Assembly (NCBI RefSeq): GCF_003946465.1
Contig: NZ_RHOL01000006.1
Span: 39,649-103,648 of the forward strand
DNA length: 64,000 nucleotides
Direction of reading: 5' to 3'
Source of the DNA: Lacticaseibacillus hegangensis
Lineage (GTDB): Bacteria; Bacillota; Bacilli; Lactobacillales; Lactobacillaceae
Shown: one piece after another, positions 32,420 to 40,788 of the stretch
Numbering within the stretch: the stretch's first letter is position 1
Layout of the letters: every line of letters begins with the position of its first letter
Notes under the pieces: model-generated
Databases searched by the model: none
Told to the model about the DNA's origin: nothing
Seen by the model: only the letters and a program-made list of their open reading frames with translations
Position numbers and translations under genes: made by a program

Positions 32420-33535
32420 ATGACTTTAACAAATGGCTACGAACAAAGTGATCGCGAACAGAAGTTGGACATCGTCAACCTGCCAAGTCTTGAGGCAGAG
32501 GCCAAGAAGATCATCCCAACTGGCGGCTTTGGCTACATCGCCGGCGGCTCCGAGGATGACTGGACCTTGCGCCAGAACACGGCCGCGTTTGGTCATCTGC
32601 AGATCGTTCCTAAGGCCTTGTCGAACATCGAGCAGCCAAGCACGGCGACTCACGTCTTCGGCCTTGACCTGAAGACCCCGATCATGATGGCACCCACTGC
32701 GGCTCAGGGCCTAGCCCACAGTCAAGGCGAAAAGGACACCGCGCGCGGCGTTGCGGCCGTTGGCGGTCTGATGGCGCAGAGTACTTACTCTTCCACCTCG
32801 ATTGCTGACACTGCGGCAGCCGGCAACGGTGCGCCTCAGTTCTTCCAGCTGTACATGAGCAAGGACTGGACCTTTAACGAAAGCCTCCTGGACGAAGCCG
32901 TTAAGGCCGGCGTTAAGGCGATTCTATTGACCGTCGACGCCACAGTTGATGGCTATCGTGAAGCCGATATCGTCAATAACTTCCAGTTCCCGATCCCGAT
33001 GGCGAACTTGACCAAGTTCTCCGAAGGCGACGGTAAGGGCAAGGGCATCGGCGAGATTTACGCCAGTGCCGCCCAGAAGATTTCTGAAGACGACGTGCGC
33101 CGCATCGCGGACTACACGCACCTGCCGGTCATCGTCAAGGGCATTCAGTCTCCAGAAGACGCGCTGCGCGCAATTGGCGCTGGCGCCGCCGGCATCTATG
33201 TCTCCAACCACGGCGGCCGTCAGCTGAACGGTGGCCCGGCATCGATCGATGTCCTGCCGGCCATTGCCAAGGCCGTTAACCACCAAGTTCCGATCATCTT
33301 TGACTCCGGCGTTCGTCGCGGCAGCCACGTCTTCAAGGCGCTGGCTGCAGGCGCTGACCTGGTTGCCATGGGCCGGCCGGTCATTTACGGTCTGGCTTTG
33401 GGCGGTGCGCAAGGTGTGCAGTCCGTCTTCGAAGAGCTCAACCACGAGCTTGAGATCACCATGCAGCTTGCTGGCACCAAGACAATCGAGGACGTGAAGC
33501 ACGCGCCTTTGACTCACTTTAACTACGCGGAATAA
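32420..33535 (+). CDS. lctO: L-lactate oxidase (FMN-dependent alpha-hydroxyacid oxidase)
   Basis: FMN enzyme oxidising L-lactate with oxygen to pyruvate and hydrogen peroxide. The product has 371 residues in one TIM barrel. GGFGYIAGGSEDDWTLRQN near residue 36, MMAPTAAQGLAH near 92, and the catalytic base in YVSNHGGRQLNGGPAS near residue 260 identify the family. FDSGVRRGSHVFKALAAGAD near 295 binds the FMN phosphate. ATG at 32420 follows TTGGAGGCAATC. Lactate monooxygenase and glycolate oxidase are less likely by length and motif. Together with nox it points to adaptation to oxygen. Confidence 0.92.
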   Translation: MTLTNGYEQSDREQKLDIVNLPSLEAEAKKIIPTGGFGYIAGGSEDDWTLRQNTAAFGHLQIVPKALSNIEQPSTATHVFGLDLKTPIMMAPTAAQGLAHSQGEKDTARGVAAVGGLMAQSTYSSTSIADTAAAGNGAPQFFQLYMSKDWTFNESLLDEAVKAGVKAILLTVDATVDGYREADIVNNFQFPIPMANLTKFSEGDGKGKGIGEIYASAAQKISEDDVRRIADYTHLPVIVKGIQSPEDALRAIGAGAAGIYVSNHGGRQLNGGPASIDVLPAIAKAVNHQVPIIFDSGVRRGSHVFKALAAGADLVAMGRPVIYGLALGGAQGVQSVFEELNHELEITMQLAGTKTIEDVKHAPLTHFNYAE

Positions 33536-33547
33536 GTTTAGTGGAAA

Positions 33548-33577
33548 AGCCGCTGAGGAGACTCGGCGGCTTTTTGC
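33548..33577 (+). terminator. Terminator of lctO
   Basis: AGCCGC and GCGGCT close a stem containing TGAG/CTC pairs, followed by five T. Confidence 0.8.
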
Positions 33578-33600
33578 GTAGGTGCGCTCAGGCGAGCAAC

Positions 33601-33806
33601 GCCCGAGCAGGTAGCTACGCTCAAGCCCTCACCGCCAAAAAGCGGCGGTAATGACTTGGGCTGGGCTACCCGTCGGGCTAAGAGCGCTCAGCTTCGCAGC
33701 CTGCAGCCTAGTTGCGCTCAGCCGAACAATGCCCGAGTGGCTAGCTACGCTCAAGCGCAGGCACCGCTGCGCGGCACCAGCACTTGAGCTAGGCTAGCCA
33801 TCGGGC
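33601..33806. repeat. Dispersed nested palindrome, tandem copies D1 and D2
   Basis: D1 (33601-33679) begins GCCCGAGCAGGTAGCTACGC and ends GGGCTACCCGTCGGGC. D2 (33731-33806) begins GCCCGAGTGGCTAGCTACGC and ends CTAGGCTAGCCATCGGGC. Each copy has an inner GC-rich pair. GCTTCGCAGCCTGCAGCCT follows both copies. They fill most of the 357-base gap between lctO and the flavodoxin gene, in which I see no coding sequence. Confidence 0.82.
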
Positions 33807-33868
33807 TAAGTGCGTTCGGCTTCGCAGCCTGCAGCCTGAAACCCTTTTCCCTCTTCCATCTGACAGGG

Positions 33869-33874
33869 TATACT
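33869..33874 (+). promoter_or_regulatory. -10 element of the flavodoxin operon
   Basis: A perfect TATACT lies 19 bases before the start codon. The -35 is poor. Confidence 0.4.
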
Positions 33875-33893
33875 AGAGGCAGAGGTGAGCGCG

Positions 33894-34364
33894 ATGACGA
33901 TTTTGATCTTGTACGAATCCGTGACGGGTAACGCCAAAGGGATGGCTCGGATCTTGCAGCTGTTCTTTGAACGCGAAGGGGCAACGGTCACGGTGGGTCA
34001 GATGCAGCAAACCGACGCCGCGGTGATGGCCAATTACGACGCCGTGATCATTTCCACCTACACCTGGCTGGGCGGCATTGTGCCGCCGCCAGTTAATGAC
34101 TTCTATGAAGATATTCCGCAGGTGGATCTCAGCAAGCCGGTTGTCGTCGGGGTGGCCGGCACCGGCGACCCGTGGTACGGCAAGGATTACAACACCGCAC
34201 CTGACTTGTTCGACGCGGCGTTTGAGCAGGCCGGCGCAGTGGTCGGGGCCGCCCCGGTCAAGATCGAGCAAGGCGCCGAAAAGTCTGACATGCCGGCGTT
34301 CGCGGCGTTCGTGAAGGCCATTATCGCGAAGGTCAAAGACGTCCAGGCACACGCAAAGGAGTGA
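33894..34364 (+). CDS. Flavodoxin
   Basis: A 156-residue electron carrier with the flavodoxin FMN-phosphate loop ILYESVTGNAKGMA near residue 6. IISTYTWLGGIVPPP near 50 and GVAGTGDPWYGKDYNTA near 86 form the two flavin-contacting loops. ATG at 33894 lies five bases after AGAGGTGA; an in-frame GTG nine bases upstream overlaps that site. Two small genes of unknown function follow, probably in the same operon. Confidence 0.9.
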   Translation: MTILILYESVTGNAKGMARILQLFFEREGATVTVGQMQQTDAAVMANYDAVIISTYTWLGGIVPPPVNDFYEDIPQVDLSKPVVVGVAGTGDPWYGKDYNTAPDLFDAAFEQAGAVVGAAPVKIEQGAEKSDMPAFAAFVKAIIAKVKDVQAHAKE

Positions 34365-34369
34365 GCAAT

Positions 34370-34603
34370 ATGGCAGAAGAAACCATTTTCTTCAATCCCG
34401 GCGACGCGATCGCCAGCGACTACGATTTCCAGGCCGCGCGGCGGTCGGCGGAGATTTTTAAGGTGGACCACGCCTCGACTAAGGGGCTGATCGTGGCCAA
34501 GGACGGTCAGGGCCGCTTTGACGTGTTTTACGAAGGCGCTGACACAGATCCGAATGCCGGCAAGGAGAAGCCGACCCGCTATACAATCTTGGCGCGGCTG
34601 TGA
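34370..34603 (+). CDS. Hypothetical protein of 77 residues
   Basis: A small, acidic, soluble protein of no family I recognise. It contains FFNPGDAIASDYDFQAARRS near residue 6 and GLIVAKDGQGRFDVFYEGAD near residue 38. ATG at 34370 follows AAGGAGTGAGC and lies five bases after the flavodoxin stop. Its stop overlaps the next start as TGATG, so the three genes form a tight operon. Confidence 0.7.
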   Translation: MAEETIFFNPGDAIASDYDFQAARRSAEIFKVDHASTKGLIVAKDGQGRFDVFYEGADTDPNAGKEKPTRYTILARL

Positions 34604-34782
34604 TGCGGCGCAGACTATGGGCCTCACTTGGGTTGGTCGCCGGCTTGGCGATCGGGGCGGTTGGCGAATGGTGGCTGCTGCGGCCGCTGGCGCCCAACCC
34701 GTTTCTGGTTGGCCTGGTGGGTCTGGTGATGGGTGGCCTATTGGCGCTGCTGATTAGTTTTTGGTGGCCGAAGCGCCGTTAG
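34603..34782 (+). CDS. Small membrane protein of 59 residues
   Basis: Two hydrophobic helices, LWASLGLVAGLAIGAVGEWW and VGLVGLVMGGLLALLISFWW, with basic ends (MRRR and PKRR). The start overlaps the previous stop by one base. The family is unknown. The position in a flavodoxin operon suggests, without proof, a link with membrane redox reactions. Confidence 0.62.
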   Translation: MRRRLWASLGLVAGLAIGAVGEWWLLRPLAPNPFLVGLVGLVMGGLLALLISFWWPKRR

Positions 34783-34791
34783 ACCGCTGGT

Positions 34792-34800
34792 GTGGTATAC
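34792..34800 (+). promoter_or_regulatory. Extended -10 promoter of the PNPOx-like gene
   Basis: TGGTATACT lies about 40 bases before the start codon. No good -35 is seen. Confidence 0.48.
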
Positions 34801-34839
34801 TATTCTGGTAACAAAAAGTAAGCGAAAGGATCTGATCTC

Positions 34840-35244
34840 ATGGCAACATTGACACAAGAAATGAAAGACATGATCGGCTCACAACTCAACTTTTTAGCCA
34901 CGGCGGATGAAAATGGGAATCCGCAAGTCGGCCCGAAAGGCACCATGCGGGTCTTTGACGACCATCACCTGATCTACAACGAGGAAACCGGGCGTCACGC
35001 TTGGCACAACCTGCAAAACAACGGCAAGGCCGCGGTGGCTTCAGTCGACCGCAGCAAGCTCAAGGGCTTCCGCTTTGAGGGCACCGTTGAAATTCACAAG
35101 GATGGCAAGATTTTTGACGACGCGCAGGCCTTTGCGCAAAGCAAGCATCTGCCAGCCGCAATTGCCGCAGTGGTGATTTCCGTTGACCGCATTATCAAGC
35201 TCGACGCTGGCCCTAATGCTGGCACCGTGATCGAAGAAGACTAG
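34840..35244 (+). CDS. Pyridoxamine 5'-phosphate oxidase-like FMN-binding protein
   Basis: A 134-residue split-barrel protein. The pattern LNFLATADENGNPQVGPKGTMRVF near residues 17-40 and the later HAWHNLQNNGKAAVASVD match small FMN-binding PNPOx-like proteins. It is too short for a classical PdxH and probably acts as an FMN or F420-like reductase; the substrate is unknown. ATG follows GAAAGGATC. It lies downstream of the flavodoxin operon with its own promoter. Confidence 0.8.
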   Translation: MATLTQEMKDMIGSQLNFLATADENGNPQVGPKGTMRVFDDHHLIYNEETGRHAWHNLQNNGKAAVASVDRSKLKGFRFEGTVEIHKDGKIFDDAQAFAQSKHLPAAIAAVVISVDRIIKLDAGPNAGTVIEED

Positions 35245-35253
35245 GGTTAACTG

Positions 35254-35295
35254 AAAAGCACCCCACCAAGCCTGATGACTTGGTGGGGTGCTTTT
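35254..35295. terminator. Bidirectional terminator
   Basis: AAAAGCACCCCACCAAG and CTTGGTGGGGTGCTTTT form a perfect stem shared by the convergent PNPOx-like gene and gatD. Confidence 0.9.
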
Positions 35296-35301
35296 GCGCA
35301 G

Positions 35302-35976
35302 CTAGGCGGTGGGCTGACCCACGCGGTCTAGGTGGCTTTTGACGATAAGCTTGGCGATGGCCTTGGCGATGTTTGCGTTGCGCAGGATCGGGCCGTGAGC
35401 GTAGCTGCCAAACGTGTTTTTGTAGCGCATGCCTTCCACGCCGTCATCTGGGTTGTTGCCGTAGCCCTGAATCATTTTGCCCAGCGGGTGCAGCTTGTTT
35501 TTGTCGTCGAAGTACGTGCGGCCGCTGTGATTCTCGAACGCCTTGACTGTGCCGTATTCGGTTTCAAACTCGGTGTCGCCGATCATGCGCGCGTCCGCCT
35601 TGAACACGGTGTGCAGCGGCAGGATGCCGAGGCCCTTGATGGTGGTGCCGTCTGAGGTCTTGTAGTAGGCGCCGAGCAGCTGGTAGCCGCCGCAGATCGC
35701 CAGCATGGGCTTGCCGGCTTCGATATAGTCCGCTAGCGTATCCTTGAAGCGGGGCAGGTCCTTGGCCACGACGGTTTGCTCGTAGTCCTGGCCGCCGCCG
35801 AAGAAGACAAAATCATAGTCCGCCGCGTTAAACGGGGTGCCCAAGCTGACGTTGTCCACAACGACCGCATACCCTTCCTGGCCCAGCCAGTAGCGCAGGA
35901 TCTTGACGTCGCCGCTGTCCCCGTACGTGTTCATCAGGTCTTCATATAAGTACGCGATGCGAATTGGCTCTGCCAT
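35302..35976 (-). CDS. gatD: Lipid II isoglutaminyl synthase glutaminase subunit GatD
   Basis: Class I glutaminase of 224 residues, GatD/CobB-CobQ-like. It supplies ammonia to MurT, which amidates D-isoglutamate in the peptidoglycan stem. N-terminal RIAYLYEDLMNTYGDSGD and FVFFGGGQDYEQ near residue 57 are typical. The nucleophile is Cys95 in MLAICGGYQLLG, and the catalytic His lies in GSYAHGPIL near 192. ATG follows AAAGGAAGCGCG. The partner murT, usually directly next to gatD, is not in this window. Confidence 0.87.
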   Translation of the reverse strand: MAEPIRIAYLYEDLMNTYGDSGDVKILRYWLGQEGYAVVVDNVSLGTPFNAADYDFVFFGGGQDYEQTVVAKDLPRFKDTLADYIEAGKPMLAICGGYQLLGAYYKTSDGTTIKGLGILPLHTVFKADARMIGDTEFETEYGTVKAFENHSGRTYFDDKNKLHPLGKMIQGYGNNPDDGVEGMRYKNTFGSYAHGPILRNANIAKAIAKLIVKSHLDRVGQPTA

Positions 35977-36104
35977 AGCGCGCTTCCTTTCTCGTTCTAC
36001 TTGCGCACAATTTTAGCACACGAAGCGGTAAAGCAAAAGCACCAAGGCGGCGGCGAAAACGCGGCCAATCGCGGTGGGCAGTGTTTTTCGCCCCGGATGT
36101 CAGG

Positions 36105-36133
36105 TTGTGACTGGCGGCCGATTAAGTTAAACT
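36105..36133 (+). promoter_or_regulatory. Promoter of the rsmG-noc-par operon
   Basis: TTGTGA, a 17-base spacer and TAAACT lie 76 bases before rsmG. The leader contains a GTGAAAC/GTTTCAC hairpin at 36142-36170. Confidence 0.5.
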
Positions 36134-36208
36134 AGAGGGTGTCGTGAAACCAGTAAAAAGTTTCACACTGCGCGGGGCTAACCCCGGGCAGAGAAGGGAG
36201 GCAGACTG

Positions 36209-36937
36209 ATGGATGAAGCCGAGTTCAAAGCCGCGGTGGCGGCACTGGGGACTGCGCCTAGCGCCGCACAGCTGGCCCAATTCGCGCGCTACTACCAGGA
36301 GTTGGTGGCAGCCAACGAACACGTGAACCTGACGGCAATCACCGAGCAGCCGGCAGTCTACCTCAAGCACTTTTATGATTCCCTGACGCTGCTGACCGCT
36401 GCGCCGCAGTTGTTGAGCGACCCCTTGACGGTGTGTGACGTCGGTGCCGGGGCAGGCTTTCCGTCCCTGCCGGTCAAGATCATGGCGCCGCAGCTGGACG
36501 TGACGATCGTTGATTCGCTCAACAAGCGGATCGCATTTCTCGAAGCGCTGGTTCAGACGCTGGGCCTCAGCAGCGTCCACCTTTACCACGACCGGGCCGA
36601 GACGTTCGGCGGCAAGCGCAGTGCGCACCGTGAGGCCTATGATGTGGTGGTTGCCCGCGCCGTGGCGCCGCTGAACGTGCTAGCTGAGCTGTGCCTGCCG
36701 CTGGTGCGGCCGGGCGGCCAGTTCGTCGCGCTGAAGGGCAGCAAGGGTGAGGAAGAAATCGCCCATGCCAAAACCGCGTTTGGGGAGCTGGGCGGCAAAC
36801 TGAAGCAAGTGAAAACCCTCAACCTGCCGGAAACCGGCGATCCGCGCACCCTGATCGTTGTCGATAAAGTCAGCACCACACCGGGCCGGTTTCCGCGCAA
36901 ACCGGGAACCCCCAGCAAGCAACCGTTAGGAGGTTAG
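36209..36937 (+). CDS. rsmG: 16S rRNA (guanine527-N7)-methyltransferase RsmG
   Basis: SAM-dependent methyltransferase of 242 residues modifying G527 of 16S rRNA; loss gives low-level streptomycin resistance in other bacteria. [20 protein letters not shown] near residue 39 and the SAM motif [16 protein letters not shown] near 78 are diagnostic. [16 protein letters not shown] near 147 and [14 protein letters not shown] near 169 follow. ATG follows AGAAGGGAGGC. It heads the chromosome-partition gene block. Confidence 0.95.
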   Translation: MDEAEFKAAVAALGTAPSAAQLAQFARYYQELVAANEHVNLTAITEQPAVYLKHFYDSLTLLTAAPQLLSDPLTVCDVGAGAGFPSLPVKIMAPQLDVTIVDSLNKRIAFLEALVQTLGLSSVHLYHDRAETFGGKRSAHREAYDVVVARAVAPLNVLAELCLPLVRPGGQFVALKGSKGEEEIAHAKTAFGELGGKLKQVKTLNLPETGDPRTLIVVDKVSTTPGRFPRKPGTPSKQPLGG

Positions 36938-36940
36938 CCA

Positions 36941-37816
36941 TTGGCACTCTTTTTTGGAAAGAAAAAACCGCAAAGCAACCAAACGGTAGTCCAGGAGCTG
37001 CCGCTGTCTGCCATCGTGCCCAACCGTTTCCAGCCGCGTAAAGTGTTCAGTCCCGAGGCCATCAAAGAACTGGCCGACACAATTTCCGAGCACGGGCTGC
37101 TTCAGCCGATTGTGGTGCGCGAGTACGAGTCTGACCACTACGAGATCATCGCCGGCGAGCGCCGTTTTCGCGCGATGCAGTCGTTGCATTTTGAGAAGGC
37201 ACCGGCCATTGTTCAGAAAATGAGCGATGAGGAATCGGCAGCGATGGCGCTGATTGAAAATCTGCAGCGCGAGGGCCTGTCCCCAATCGAAGAGGCCGAG
37301 GCGTACACTGACCTCATGAAGCTGAATGCGATGACGCAGCAGGACCTGGCCAAGCAGCTGGGCAAGAGCCAGTCGTTTGTCGCCAATAAGCTGCGCCTGC
37401 TAAAGCTCTCTGATTCGGTTCAAGATGCGATCATGAACGGCCAGTTGTCCGAGCGCCACGGCCGCGAGCTGCTGAAAGTGGATGATTACCACCAGCAGCT
37501 GCTGCTGCACGAGATTTTGGCCAATCACCTGACCGTGAAGGAAACCGCCCAGCTGGTCGATGAAACGCTGGGCGTGAAACCCGCCGATGCCGCCGCCGAG
37601 CAGGCCAAGTCGACGACCGCGGCGAAGGACCAAGGCAAGGCCAAGAAGCCGCGCCGGCGCCGCAAGCCGATCACCAAGGACGCGCGCATGGCGGTCAACA
37701 CCTTGAAGCAGTCGGTCAAGCTGATCGAAGACGCCGGGCTGACCCCGCAGGTGAAGGAAGAGGAGACCGCTGCGGCCTACCGCTTCATCATTGAAATCCC
37801 AAAGGGAAAGAAGTAG
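36941..37816 (+). CDS. noc: Nucleoid occlusion protein Noc (ParB-like)
   Basis: A 291-residue ParB-family protein that binds DNA and keeps the division septum away from the nucleoid. LPLSAIVPNRFQPRKVFSPE near residue 21 and EIIAGERRFRAMQ near 68 form the CTP-binding ParB domain, and MTQQDLAKQLGKSQSFVANKL near 128 is the helix-turn-helix. A Lys/Arg-rich linker (near 230-245) precedes the C-terminal dimerisation part. The start is TTG after TAGGAGGTTAGC. Position after rsmG and before parA identifies it as Noc rather than ParB. Confidence 0.9.
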   Translation: MALFFGKKKPQSNQTVVQELPLSAIVPNRFQPRKVFSPEAIKELADTISEHGLLQPIVVREYESDHYEIIAGERRFRAMQSLHFEKAPAIVQKMSDEESAAMALIENLQREGLSPIEEAEAYTDLMKLNAMTQQDLAKQLGKSQSFVANKLRLLKLSDSVQDAIMNGQLSERHGRELLKVDDYHQQLLLHEILANHLTVKETAQLVDETLGVKPADAAAEQAKSTTAAKDQGKAKKPRRRRKPITKDARMAVNTLKQSVKLIEDAGLTPQVKEEETAAAYRFIIEIPKGKK

Positions 37817-37825
37817 GAGGGCAAG

Positions 37826-38596
37826 ATGGCAGCACATGTGATTGCAATCGCAAACCAAAAAGGCGGCGTCGGGAAAACCACGACGACCATCAATTTGGGG
37901 GCCTGTCTGGCCAGTGCCGGTAAACGCGTCCTCATTGTTGACGCCGACGCCCAGGGCAATGCCACGTCCGGCGTTGGCGTGCCAAAGGCCGAAGTTGAAA
38001 GGGATATCTACGATGTGCTGGTTTCGGAAGAGCCGATTCAGTCGGCCATCATGAAAACCAAACACCAGAACCTCTCAATCGTGCCCGCCACCATTCAACT
38101 GGCCGGCGCGGAAATCGAGCTGACCAACCAGATGGCGCGCGAGATGCGGCTCAAGTTGGGTCTGCAGCCGGTGCTTGACCAGTACGACTACGTGCTGATC
38201 GATTGTCCGCCGTCTTTGGGCCAGCTGTCGATCAACGCGTTCACCGCGGCCAATTCGATTCTGATTCCGGTCCAAAGTGAGTACTACGCGCTGGAGGGGT
38301 TGAGCCAGCTGCTCAACACGGTGCGTTTGGTGCAAAAGCACTTTAACCCGACGCTGAGCATCGAAGGGGTTTTGCTCACGATGTACGACGCTCGCACCAA
38401 CTTAGGCGCGCAGGTCATCGAAGAGGTGCGCAAGTACTTCGGCGATAAGGTGTACGACGTGGTCATTCCGCGCATCACCCGCCTGGCAGAGGCGCCCAGC
38501 TACGGCCTGCCGATCATCGATTATGATCCGAAGAGCAAAGGCGCAGAAGTATACGAAGCGTTGACTAAGGAGGTGCTAGCGGCCCATGGTGAATAA
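37826..38596 (+). CDS. parA: Chromosome-partition ATPase ParA (Soj)
   Basis: Walker-type ATPase of 256 residues. The deviant Walker A motif KGGVGKTTTTIN starts near residue 12, LIVDADAQGNATSG lies near 37, and VLIDCPPSLGQLS near 121. ATG follows TAGGAGGGCAAG. The stop lies inside the parB start region, an 11-base overlap that implies coupled translation. Soj also influences DnaA in B. subtilis. Confidence 0.95.
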   Translation: MAAHVIAIANQKGGVGKTTTTINLGACLASAGKRVLIVDADAQGNATSGVGVPKAEVERDIYDVLVSEEPIQSAIMKTKHQNLSIVPATIQLAGAEIELTNQMAREMRLKLGLQPVLDQYDYVLIDCPPSLGQLSINAFTAANSILIPVQSEYYALEGLSQLLNTVRLVQKHFNPTLSIEGVLLTMYDARTNLGAQVIEEVRKYFGDKVYDVVIPRITRLAEAPSYGLPIIDYDPKSKGAEVYEALTKEVLAAHGE

Positions 38597-39452
38597 AAAC
38601 AACAAAGGCTTAGGGCGAGGCATCGATGCCATTTTCAAGGACTTCGAAAGCCCAGACCTGACGGTGAACAATGTGGACGAACTGCCCCTTAAGGACATTC
38701 GCCCGAACCCGTACCAGCCGCGCAAGTCGTTCGACCAGGCGGCCTTAAGCGAGCTGGCCGCGTCGATCAAGCAAACCGGGGTGTTTCAGCCCATTATCGT
38801 GCGCAAAAGCGTCTCCGGTTACGAGATCATCACTGGCGAGCGGCGGTTCCGCGCGTCCAAGCTGGCCGGCAAGAAAACCATTCCGGCGATCATCCGGACC
38901 TTTGATGATCCGGAAATGATGGAAATCGCGGTGCTGGAAAACTTGCAGCGCGAGGACCTCACCCCGCTCGATGAGGCGCAGGCGTATGATACACTGATCA
39001 AGAAGCTCAGCCTGACCCAGGCGGAAGTCTCCAAGCGCCTCGGTAAGAGTCGGCCATACATCGCCAACTACCTGCGCCTGTTGACCCTGCCAGATGCGGT
39101 GAAGAAGCTGCTGAACGAGAAAAAGCTGTCGATGGGCCAGGCCCGCACGCTTCTGTCGCTCAAGGACAAGAAGCGCCTGGTGCCGCTGGCTAAAAAGACG
39201 GTGCAGGACAACCTGACCGTCCGCCAGCTGGAGCGCCTGATCAACCAGATGAACGAAGGCGCAAAGCCCGCCAAGAAGCCCGCGCCCAAGTCGCCATTTT
39301 TACGCGAAAGCGAGCACCAGCTCCAGGATCGCTTCGGCACCAAGGTCAACATCGCCCAAAGCAAGCAGGGCAAGGGTAAAATTGAGATCGACTTTGAAAC
39401 CCAAGACGACCTCACCCGCCTGCTGGACCTGTTCAACGTTGACCTGAATTAA
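38586..39452 (+). CDS. parB: Chromosome-partition protein ParB (Spo0J)
   Basis: DNA-binding CTPase of 288 residues that loads on parS sites near the origin. KGLGRGIDAIF at the N-terminus is the ParA-stimulating tail. LPLKDIRPNPYQPRKSFDQ near 32, EIITGERRFRASK near 80 and LSLTQAEVSKRLGKSRPYIANYL near 138 (outline) identify the ParB domain and helix-turn-helix. ATG follows AAGGAGGTG and overlaps parA. I saw no exact parS site in the window. Confidence 0.95.
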   Translation: MVNKNNKGLGRGIDAIFKDFESPDLTVNNVDELPLKDIRPNPYQPRKSFDQAALSELAASIKQTGVFQPIIVRKSVSGYEIITGERRFRASKLAGKKTIPAIIRTFDDPEMMEIAVLENLQREDLTPLDEAQAYDTLIKKLSLTQAEVSKRLGKSRPYIANYLRLLTLPDAVKKLLNEKKLSMGQARTLLSLKDKKRLVPLAKKTVQDNLTVRQLERLINQMNEGAKPAKKPAPKSPFLRESEHQLQDRFGTKVNIAQSKQGKGKIEIDFETQDDLTRLLDLFNVDLN

Positions 39453-39471
39453 TCAACAAGGGGGAATCCGG

Positions 39472-39672
39472 ATGTATGAACTGCACGATCGCGTCCTGAT
39501 GAAAAAGCCGCACGCCTGCGGCACCAACGACTGGGAGATCATTCGCGTCGGCATGGACATCAAGATCAAATGCACCGGGTGCGGGCACATCGTGATGATG
39601 AGCCGCCATGATTTCGATCATAAAATGAAGAAGATCCTGGTAAAAGCAAACAGCGAAAAGGAAAGTGAGTAA
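39472..39672 (+). CDS. DUF951-family protein
   Basis: A 66-residue protein commonly found between parB and ychF in Firmicutes. A Cys-rich core KPHACGTNDWEIIRVGMD then KIKCTGCGHIVMMSR has three Cys and several His that could bind zinc. ATG follows AAGGGGGAATC. The function of the family is unknown. Confidence 0.85.
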   Translation: MYELHDRVLMKKPHACGTNDWEIIRVGMDIKIKCTGCGHIVMMSRHDFDHKMKKILVKANSEKESE

Positions 39673-39676
39673 CGCA

Positions 39677-40777
39677 ATGGCATTAACAGCAGGTATCGTC
39701 GGCTTGCCCAACGTCGGTAAGTCCACATTGTTCAACGCGATCACAAAGGCGGGCGCCGAAATGGCGAACTACCCCTTTGCGACCATCGACCCCAACGTCG
39801 GCATGGTCGAGGTGCCGGACAGCCGCCTGGCCCGCATCGACGAGCTGATCCCGGCCAAGAAGATCATCCACACTACCTTTGAGTTCACGGACATCGCCGG
39901 CATCGTTAAGGGCGCGTCCAAGGGTGAAGGCCTGGGCAACAAGTTCCTGGAGAACATTCGCCAGGTCGACGCCATCGTGCACGTGGTCCGCGCGTTCGAC
40001 GACGACGAAATCACCAGCGTCACCGGTAAGGTCGACCCGCTGGACGACATGGAGACAATCAACTTAGAGCTGGCCATCGCCGATCTCGATTCCGTTGACA
40101 AGCGCTACACCAAGGTCCAGAAAGTCGCCAAAAGCGGCGACAAGGAAGGCAAGGCGGAGTTCGCCGTGCTGGAAAAGATCAAGCCGGTGCTGGAAGCCGG
40201 CAAGCCGGTCCGTTCTTTGACGTTCACCGAGGACGAGCAAAAAATCGTCCACGGGTTGTTCCTGCTGACCGACAAGCCGGTCCTGTATGTTGCGAACATC
40301 GCGGAGGCCGACATGGCCGATCCCGATGCGTCGCCGTACGTTCAGCAGATCAAGGCTGAGGCCGCCAAGGAGAACGCGGAAGTGATCGCGGTCTCTGCCC
40401 GCACCGAAGAGGAAATCGCTGAGCTGGACGACGCCGACAAGGCCGATTTTTTGGAGGCCGAAGGGGTGTCAGAATCCGGGCTGGACAAGCTGATCAAGGC
40501 CAGTTACCACTTGCTGGGGCTGGCGACCTTCTTCACCGCCGGTGGGCCGGAAACGCGCGCTTGGACCTTCAAAAAGGGCATGAAGGCGCCGCAAGTGGCC
40601 GGGATCATTCACTCCGACTTCGAGCGTGGCTTCATTCGCGCCGAAACGATGAGCTTTGCCGACCTCGATAAGTACGGCTCGGTGCAGGCGGTCAAGGAAG
40701 CCGGCCGTTACCGCTCTGAAGGCAAGGAATACGAAGTGCAGGACGGGGACATCATCGAGTTCCGGTTCAACGTTTAG
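39677..40777 (+). CDS. ychF: Redox-regulated ATPase YchF
   Basis: Universal Obg-related P-loop NTPase of 366 residues, known to prefer ATP and bind ribosomes. G1 is [10 protein letters not shown] near residue 9, G3 is [20 protein letters not shown] near 69, and [10 protein letters not shown] near 203 takes the place of NKxD. The C-terminal TGS domain starts near 283 ([12 protein letters not shown]) and ends [17 protein letters not shown] follows AAAAGGAAAG; the GTG 12 bases upstream lies inside the ribosome binding site. Confidence 0.95.
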   Translation: MALTAGIVGLPNVGKSTLFNAITKAGAEMANYPFATIDPNVGMVEVPDSRLARIDELIPAKKIIHTTFEFTDIAGIVKGASKGEGLGNKFLENIRQVDAIVHVVRAFDDDEITSVTGKVDPLDDMETINLELAIADLDSVDKRYTKVQKVAKSGDKEGKAEFAVLEKIKPVLEAGKPVRSLTFTEDEQKIVHGLFLLTDKPVLYVANIAEADMADPDASPYVQQIKAEAAKENAEVIAVSARTEEEIAELDDADKADFLEAEGVSESGLDKLIKASYHLLGLATFFTAGGPETRAWTFKKGMKAPQVAGIIHSDFERGFIRAETMSFADLDKYGSVQAVKEAGRYRSEGKEYEVQDGDIIEFRFNV

Positions 40778-40788
40778 GGGGAACAATT

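Noticed and set aside
36318..36333. CACGTGAA core in rsmG as a parS site
   Set aside because: Only about 9 of 16 bases agree with TGTTTCACGTGAAACA, close to chance for this composition.
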